From Hanleya hanleyi (lineage: Eukaryota > Mollusca > Polyplacophora > Lepidopleurida > Hanleyidae), in NCBI GenBank assembly GCA_036873755.1, contig JAVTVY010033832.1, positions 89,660-153,659 on the forward strand: a stretch of DNA of 64,000 bases, given 5' to 3'. A program made the translations under genes and the position numbers. The notes under the pieces were generated by a model that ran no database searches, was not told the origin of the DNA, and saw only the letters and a list, made by a program, of their open reading frames with translations. Every line of letters starts with the position of its first letter. Within the stretch, counting starts at the first letter, position 1. Shown one piece after another: positions 58,451 to 64,000 of the stretch.

Positions 58451-59800
58451 GTAGGTGTGTCTGGTCAGACACATTTGAAAAGTGTGTAGATATTCCATCT
58501 AATAAAAAAATACTTAAGTATTGAGATGTATTTGTGGACAAAGGGCGCCATGTAGACCTCCCGAATTCGCAGGAAACTTACTGCCGCTTTTGCAGCTCTG
58601 TTCTGTTAAGTACATTTGATTCAATACATGGCTTTTGATGCCCGTGGAAAAATGGATATGTACTGTTTCCTGTTCCTCTCTAGCACATTGGCACTGGCTA
58701 GTTTCTAGCAGAAAGAGAAGTGGTCAACAGTTTCCATGAAGATGATTGTCAAAGGATGAAGTTTTATATTGACCATCGTCGCTTTCTTTGACATTCAGTG
58801 CGACAGGTAATATCGTTCCTGAACCGACAATGGGATTATCCTAAGCAATAAAATCAGCTGATGAATGAGGAGGAATGGGACTGGATAAGTTTCTTAATAT
58901 TAATATTTATGAAGTATTTCTTCTTTTATTCTTTTCGTGGAAATCATAAATTTCAAATCCAATGATCCCCAGAATTACGGTTCTCGTGGTTCTATCGTGT
59001 TAATGCCAAGTATATTCCCGGGTGCTTATTAGCAGTAGACCTGAACGATTCCATGGAATTATTGCGGAACACGCCATAACAGTTATCTACTTGAAGTAAA
59101 CTGTCTTCCCATGTTCGTCGATATTCTGCTCGTCGTTCAAATTTGCATCCGAATCCAGTCCATCTTAAAACGTAAAACAATCGTTGTTGAAAGAGATAGA
59201 GCCGCGGCATGATAAAGTTCAATATTACAATATATTATCCTAACCTATTCCTAGGGGCATATATTATAGCGCCTGATGTTCGAATTATGATAGAGATTGA
59301 GTCACTGACGAGTTCGGTTTAGTCGAGCTGAGCCTCTTGTGATAACACTGACCTGATTTCTGGGAGCCTTTGGCGACTTACAGTTTATCGAACTTTCCAG
59401 ATATAATTATACATGTCCACAGGAGAATTCCGGTGTTTGCAATGAAATTGATCAGATTTCTTGGAAAAAATAACAGTCAAACAGTATTAGGCGTAACATT
59501 AAAAACAATTATCCAATCCTTTTTTATATCGCTTTCATACACATGTAGAATTCAAGAGTCTTTGCGACGCAATACAGAAATATTTTATTGGATGGTGTCT
59601 TCGCTGTCACGAGATCGGATGGAATCAATGATGTTGATCTCTATTAAACAAGTGAAGTTTTCAACAGATATCATGTCACAAAAATGGAAGCAGTTAACCA
59701 GGTAAAGAATCCTGGACATTCAAAGAACATTTCCTTCATCGACAGATGTGACTGGCAAAATGAAAGAAATTACAGTACATTTCCCAGTTTGGCGGTCAGT
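58451..59800. repeat. Long diverged repeat, copy B, right half
   Basis: Resumes the alignment with copy A at CTGGTCAGACACA (58461) and follows it in patches to ~59800. 58880-59280 matches poorly. The frame at 59370-59705 (111 aa) is not preserved in copy A. Confidence 0.65.
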
Positions 59801-59860
59801 GCGCGATTCCACTAATTTGTATTGCGAGACTGTAAGATATCCGTCTTGACGGATGCCGTT

Positions 59861-60100
59861 GTATGAGTGAGTGAGTGAGTAGTAGGGTTTAACGTCGTTT
59901 TCAACCTTGTTTCAGTCATATCACGACGGTGCCTACATGTGCCAGAATACGAGAGTGCTCACAGTTCCTATTACCTTGGACACTGATCAGCCCATCCAGA
60001 AGAGCATCCGGTCACCCATCCAAGTTTTGACCGAGCTTAACGTTGCTTAACTTCGGTGATCTGACGAGAACCGGTGTGTCCAACGCGATGCCGCTAAAGA
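59861..60100 (-). mobile_element. 5S rRNA-derived SINE
   Basis: On the minus strand, 60095 to ~59990 resembles 5S rRNA: the plus strand reads CACCCATCCAAGT, then TTGCTTAACTTCGGTGATC and TGACGAGAACCGG, the complement of the internal-control-region half of a 5S gene (GATCACCGAAGTTAAGCAA). The body follows, and the 3' end is (ACTC)n at 59861-59880. A 5S head plus a simple-repeat tail is the SINE3-type design; identity to 5S is maybe 65-70%. RNA polymerase III would use the 5S internal promoter if intact. Confidence 0.7.
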
Positions 60101-60756
60101 AATATATACTGTTTTTATGATTAGGTACAGGCATAACCTACCAAAACGTTTTGGATTCTCCACATCAATATCAGAAAAGAAAAAAATACATAGTAATTAA
60201 TCCGACTATTAATTACGATAATGACCGAGATATAACGGGTAGTAACTGCTACCAGTTATAATTTATAACTTAAGGAAGCAGGAGACGTTCATTTCTAGGG
60301 GTCGAATTTTTTATTTTAGTATTTATCCATCACGTTAAGAGAAGCTAATAGATTAAAGAAACGGGGGTCACCATAATACTCGTTATGAAACTATGACAGC
60401 CATATTGTAAGATGTCGATTCTTGACCACCATATGAATACATAAATTTCGACTTTTCATTTACCAATTTTATATAAATCTGCGTGCATGCAACCTTGATA
60501 TTGTGATGTGTTTTGACGAAACTATTTCCGAAATACTATTCCATTACCCTTTAGGTCGGTTATTGTAAACACAACTATTTGTGAGAAACAGTTATGTAAT
60601 TTCAAATTTACAGAATAACATATAAACTGCTTGTGTAAGGGTAATGAATTAACCTTGGTTTTGACGACTGAATTTATGTAATGCGACAGATTCGCGATCT
60701 GCCTGTCATAATTGTACTGAATTTATAATGACATTTATGTTGGGTTAAATTGACAT
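60101..60756. other. Intergenic stretch, nothing recognised
   Basis: AT-rich DNA without frames of note. Confidence 0.4.
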
Positions 60757-61141
60757 TGTAACGTCTAGCATTGTATATAATGGAATGAATGGCACATACA
60801 GGCAGGCTAAAACCATCAGGTCTCACAGAGGCTACCAGTCTCCGATAATAGATATTATTATCTCCCGGTCTGAAAATGACTGTTTACAGAATGGTCTGAT
60901 GTTGATGAAGTTGTGCTAGTCTGCCTGCCAAATGTTGCCGATCATTCCTAAGTTAGGTGGAATGAATTTACAATAAATCAGCTTAATATTCAACAGCCAA
61001 GAACTTCGTTTTCGTTGTATCCTGTCTCATTTAATGAGGCTATCAAGTCGTCGAGAAATCTCAGAAGCCGGACCTTGGAATCTATTATTGTATAGGTTTT
61101 ATGAAGACCATCCCCTGTGTCTGAGACGACTTCGCGTTACA
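60757..61141 (+). repeat. Candidate 5' LTR of the second gypsy element
   Basis: Begins TGTAACG and ends CGTTACA, a perfect 7 bp inverted repeat with TG/CA termini, and is 385 bp long. TATATAA lies at ~60773 and AATAAA at ~60972. gag starts 175 bp downstream. Against it: I see no TGG primer-binding site after the end, and the partner LTR would lie outside the window. Confidence 0.4.
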
Positions 61142-61315
61142 ACATCTTAAAGATCACGCGCACAAGCCCTGTCGTCTTAAAGACCGCAAATTTCATAATG
61201 GCGAGCGTTGCTTTCGGATAAAGACAATTTTCTTTTGGATACAACTACAAGATCATGAGACAACAGATTTAGACGATCGACCGAGGACATTGATAGTACT
61301 AATTTTTTGGACAAA

Positions 61316-61872
61316 ATGGCTGAGCCAGTAAAAGTGCAAGAGCACTAGGCCATTGCTCACGAAACTTGTGGACAATCTGCGGACTGATATTCAGGCCAAG
61401 GACAATCGTCAGTTGCAGACAGAACAAGTAAAAGACCACATTTCTGTGATGGATTGTTTCCCGGTGAGGTGAGAGAATGGCTGGATGATTGCACCGTGGC
61501 ACTTCAGGCCTTACAAGGCGTTAAAGGGGGGGGGGGGGCGGCGCAAATAGCGGCATGGACATCTCTCGGTTCACTTCATAGGGAGATTGAACACTTTCTC
61601 AGTGACAAAAATAGAGAAACTACAACGTGGGGCGACATACGTGTTCACGTGACTACTCAGTTTGTGTCCGCACATGAAGATGAACGATTAAAAGGTGAAC
61701 TCGACACTATTGTACAGAAACCCAGCCAAGCAATCGGTGCTTTTAACCGTCGGTTTAAGGAACTTGCCAGACGAGCTTACCCTGCTGTATCGGATGATGC
61801 TAAACGGTTAATGTTACGAGCACACGTCCGCTCCCTTTTCGATAAAACACTGGCGAGGAAAATCGTCATGAC
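61316..61872 (+). pseudogene. gag: gag of the second gypsy element, 5' part
   Basis: ATG 61316-61318 begins MAEPVKVQE; a stop follows within ten codons and the frame changes before 61454. From there it is open through a capsid-like region (VREWLDDCTVALQALQG, then FNRRFKELARRAYP). A G13 run at 61526-61538 is prone to length change. At 61872 the gag frame is cut by a pol-derived segment and resumes at 62471 after a 39 bp repeat of its own sequence. Capsid identity is inferred from the position and the general pattern. Confidence 0.7.
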
Positions 61873-62509
61873 TGTGTACTTGAGAAATACTATGACCTCT
61901 TTGACATTGCCAAGAAACCTGGAGCAGGAGGACACCCCCAGGTCAAGTGTACTATACCAACCGGCGATCAGCCACCAATCAAACAGCGGGCCTATAGGCT
62001 GCCACTTAAGAAACAACATATTGTCAAGGAAAAGATTCAAGAGATCTTGGATGCAGGTGTGATACGACCTTCGACCTCACCCTGGGCTTCACCGATCACC
62101 CTGGTACCCAAGAAAGACGGTAACATAAGATTTTGCATTGACTATAGTAGGATTGTACGTAAAGATAGCTATCCTTTACCATTGATTTCTGACATCTTTG
62201 ATTCTCTTAGTGGTAATACCATTTTCTCAACTCTTGACCTCAAGAGTGGTTATTGGCAAATACCCATGGCTGAAAAAGATATGGAAAAACGGCCTTTATT
62301 TGTTCAGAGCGTCTGTGGGAATGGTCGGTCATGCCGTTCGGGTTCTGTAATTCGGGGGCGGTGTTCCAGAGGGCGATGAATGACGTTTTCAGAGATTATG
62401 TGGGCAAATTTGTGTTTGTTTATGTAGACGATATTGTGATCTACTCATCAGATGCACAACAGCATGCCTACCTTTTCGATAAAACACTGGCGAGGAAAAT
62501 CGTCATGAC
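61834..62509 (+). repeat. 39 bp direct repeats bounding a displaced pol segment
   Basis: The gag sequence from CCTTTTCGATAAAACACTGG to CGTCATGAC is present at 61834-61872 and again at 62471-62509. Between them lie 598 bp that match the element's own pol start (63507 onwards). Removing the segment and one repeat restores continuous gag sequence. Confidence 0.85.
61873..62470 (+). pseudogene. pol: Displaced protease-RT linker and RT fragment inside gag
   Basis: Near-identical to 63507-64000: the same linker, then RT sequence AGVIRPSTSPWASPITLVPK, FSTLDLKSGYWQIPM, and, after a frame change, MPFGFCNSGAVFQRAM and the active site YVDDIVIYSS. It lacks nine bases present in the downstream copy (near 62146) and has a frame break near 62300. 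It ends just after the YVDD block, exactly at the second 39 bp repeat. As placed it would make a gag-pol-gag chimera, not a working enzyme. Confidence 0.8.
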
Positions 62510-62848
62510 AAGACATGCTACAGGTTTGGACGAGGCCATGAAGTACGTCGAGGAACAGATGGCCAGCGCTGAACTGTTGGCGACCATGAATGTGACTACG
62601 GAACACGAATCTATGGAAGTCGGGTCGTCACAAAATACTTAAAATGAGGCGCAAGGCGCTAGCAACCGCGCACGTCAAGACGAGAGTGTACAGAGTCGTG
62701 CAATCGCGGCAGAGATTCGGAGGTTGCGGGATGTAGTCACCCGGCAGGTGAATGCACCGCCCCATCATCCACAGAGCGCGCAGGCGCGTAGACAATTCCA
62801 TCAGCGCTGGGGAAGTGGTAACCAGGGACAACGTCAAGGGTTCAAGGT
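62510..62848 (+). pseudogene. gag: gag of the second gypsy element, middle part
   Basis: Continues gag after the displaced segment (ATGLDEAMKYVEEQM). An in-frame TAA at 62640-62642 interrupts it; the frame reads on as a polar, Arg/Gln-rich region typical just before nucleocapsid. A frame change near 62850 leads to the zinc knuckle. Confidence 0.65.
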
Positions 62849-63134
62849 GTGCAAATGAACAGGCGTGAATGTCATCAGTGTGAAAATAGGCCAGTGTGTT
62901 TCCGGTGCGGTCAGCCAAATCACATTCAGGCCAACTGTACAACCTACTTACCAGGAAGACCACGTGCTGTTCGCGGGGGCAGAAATCTCCAAGTGCACGT
63001 GGCCCATAACAACCCCCAGAGACAAGTAAGCTTTCGGAACGATTTTATTCAGAATCAATCGGGAAACGGATGGGGGCCAGGCTGCCAATGTCACGGGCAG
63101 GTTCTCGGTCCAGTTAAATCTACAAGGCAGAACA
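62849..63134 (+). pseudogene. gag: Nucleocapsid zinc knuckle of the second gypsy element
   Basis: CFRCGQPNHIQANC fits C-x2-C-x4-H-x4-C, the RNA-binding knuckle of gag. It is preceded by an extra Cys pair (ECHQC). A basic, Gln/Asn-rich tail follows, and the frame changes near 63120 into the protease. Confidence 0.75.
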
Positions 63135-63413
63135 GTGACGGCTCTCGTTGATACAGGCGCATGTACAACTTTATTAAGAAATGATGTGGGACAAAAATTG
63201 TCAGCACGTGGCCCTATGCGAAAAGCTGATACTATATACGCCATTAATGAGACGCCATTGAAGGTTCTTGGACAGACTGAGGTGAAGTTTGAAGATGCTA
63301 GTCCTGTTCCAGTTACTGTCGTACCAGAAATGCTGCATCAGTGTATCTCAGGTTCCGACGCGCTCGGTCTTGGGTGTGCGCGTCTTGATTATGAAACAGC
63401 CAGAATGCGATGA
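63135..63413 (+). pseudogene. pol: Aspartic protease of the second gypsy element
   Basis: ALVDTGACTTLL carries the DTGA active site at residues 6-9 of the open frame. The flap and ILGxD-like end are recognisable only loosely (GSDALGLGCARLDYE). The frame ends at 63413. It would cleave the polyprotein; the many frame changes around it mean this copy cannot. Confidence 0.75.
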
Positions 63414-63501
63414 TTTGACAAAACTTACCAATTAGAAACAGTGCGATTTGGCATGGGGGTTGGATCCTCCACGGTTAAAGAGACTACGGGTCATAAATCA
63501 A

Positions 63502-64000
63502 ATGACTGTGTACTTGAGAAATAGTATGACCTCTTTGACATTGCCAAGAAACCTGGAGCAGGAGGACACCCCCAGGTCAAGTGTACTATACCAACCGGCG
63601 ATCAGCCACCAATCAAACAGCGGGCCTATAGGCTGCCACTGAAGAAACAACATATTGTCAAGGAACAGATTCAAGAGATGTTGGATGCAGGCGTGATACG
63701 ACCTTCGACCTCACCCTGGGCTTCACCGATCACCCTGGTACCCAAGAAAGACGGTAACATAAGATTTTGCATTGACTATCGTAGGCTGAACTCTATTGTA
63801 CGTAAAGATAGCTATCCTTTACCATTGATTTCTGACATCTTTGATTCTCTTAGTGGTAATAGCATTTTCTCAACTCTTGACCTCTAGAGTGGTTATTGGC
63901 AAATACCCATGAAAAGATATGGAAAAAACGGTCTTTATTTGTTCAGAGGGTCTGTGGGAATGGTCGGTCGTGCCGTTCGGGGGTCGTTGCGCGTCGTTGA
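63502..64000 (+). pseudogene. pol: Reverse transcriptase start of the second gypsy element, cut by the window edge
   Basis: In-place copy of the pol linker and RT N-terminus: FCIDYRRLNSIVRKDSYPLP, then FSTLDL. A TAG at 63885-63887 replaces a Lys codon that is intact in the displaced copy at 61873-62470, and a few bases are missing after 63905. The window ends before the YVDD motif. Comparing the two copies shows each carries different damage. Confidence 0.8.

Noticed and set aside
1..64000. tRNA genes, intact rRNA genes and bacterial-type operons or CRISPR arrays
   Set aside because: I looked for these and saw none; the only RNA-gene-like sequences are SINE heads (33386-33547 and 59990-60095).

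Overview
The window looks like repeat-dense accessory DNA from an invertebrate animal, most likely a mollusc. The signs are Ty3/gypsy, tyrosine-recombinase (DIRS-type) and non-LTR retrotransposons together with tRNA-type and 5S-type SINEs, AT-rich spacers, TATA/AATAAA signals and no bacterial operon structure. The mollusc call is inference from SINE style. I see no convincing host protein-coding gene. Nearly everything readable is a mobile element or a duplicated repeat.

Layout. 1-35250: a tandem array of a ~6.9 kb non-coding unit (U0 partial and diverged, U1 4258-11149, U2 11150-21986, U3 21987-30921, U4 partial from 34511). U1, U2 and U3 are almost identical, so they act as natural empty sites for one another. 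That exposes four clean insertions: a 123 bp hAT-like MITE in U0 (8 bp target duplication), a 3.94 kb inverted-repeat element in U2 carrying a TATA-driven C2H2 zinc-finger ORF, a 1759 bp Harbinger-like non-autonomous element in U3 (TTA duplication), and a 3585 bp inverted-repeat element at the U3/U4 junction (CTT duplication). The last one contains a decayed DIRS-type retrotransposon with a nested SINE.

35250-37430: low-complexity DNA and dispersed SINE-like repeats. 37430-59800: two diverged copies of a long non-coding repeat. Copy A (37430-48060) is split by a near-complete LTR retrotransposon (39260-45946). Copy B (54475-59800) is split by a 5'-truncated LINE (55741-58450). The LTR element has gypsy-type enzymes but with integrase upstream of reverse transcriptase, the order of the Gmr1-like group. 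59861-60100: a 5S-rRNA-derived SINE. 60757-64000: the 5' part of a second gypsy element whose gag is interrupted by a displaced copy of its own pol segment between 39 bp direct repeats; it runs off the window.

Best candidates for something undescribed are the 14315-18254 element (C2H2 protein, GCGTTGA iteron-like motifs around its promoter, 177 bp tandem units with NRF-1-like palindromes, long inverted repeats), the shared TAGTC termini linking it to the 30922-34506 element, and the pol-into-gag rearrangement near the right end. All retrotransposon reading frames seen here carry stops or frameshifts. Identities and coordinates were read by eye; no alignment or database search was run.
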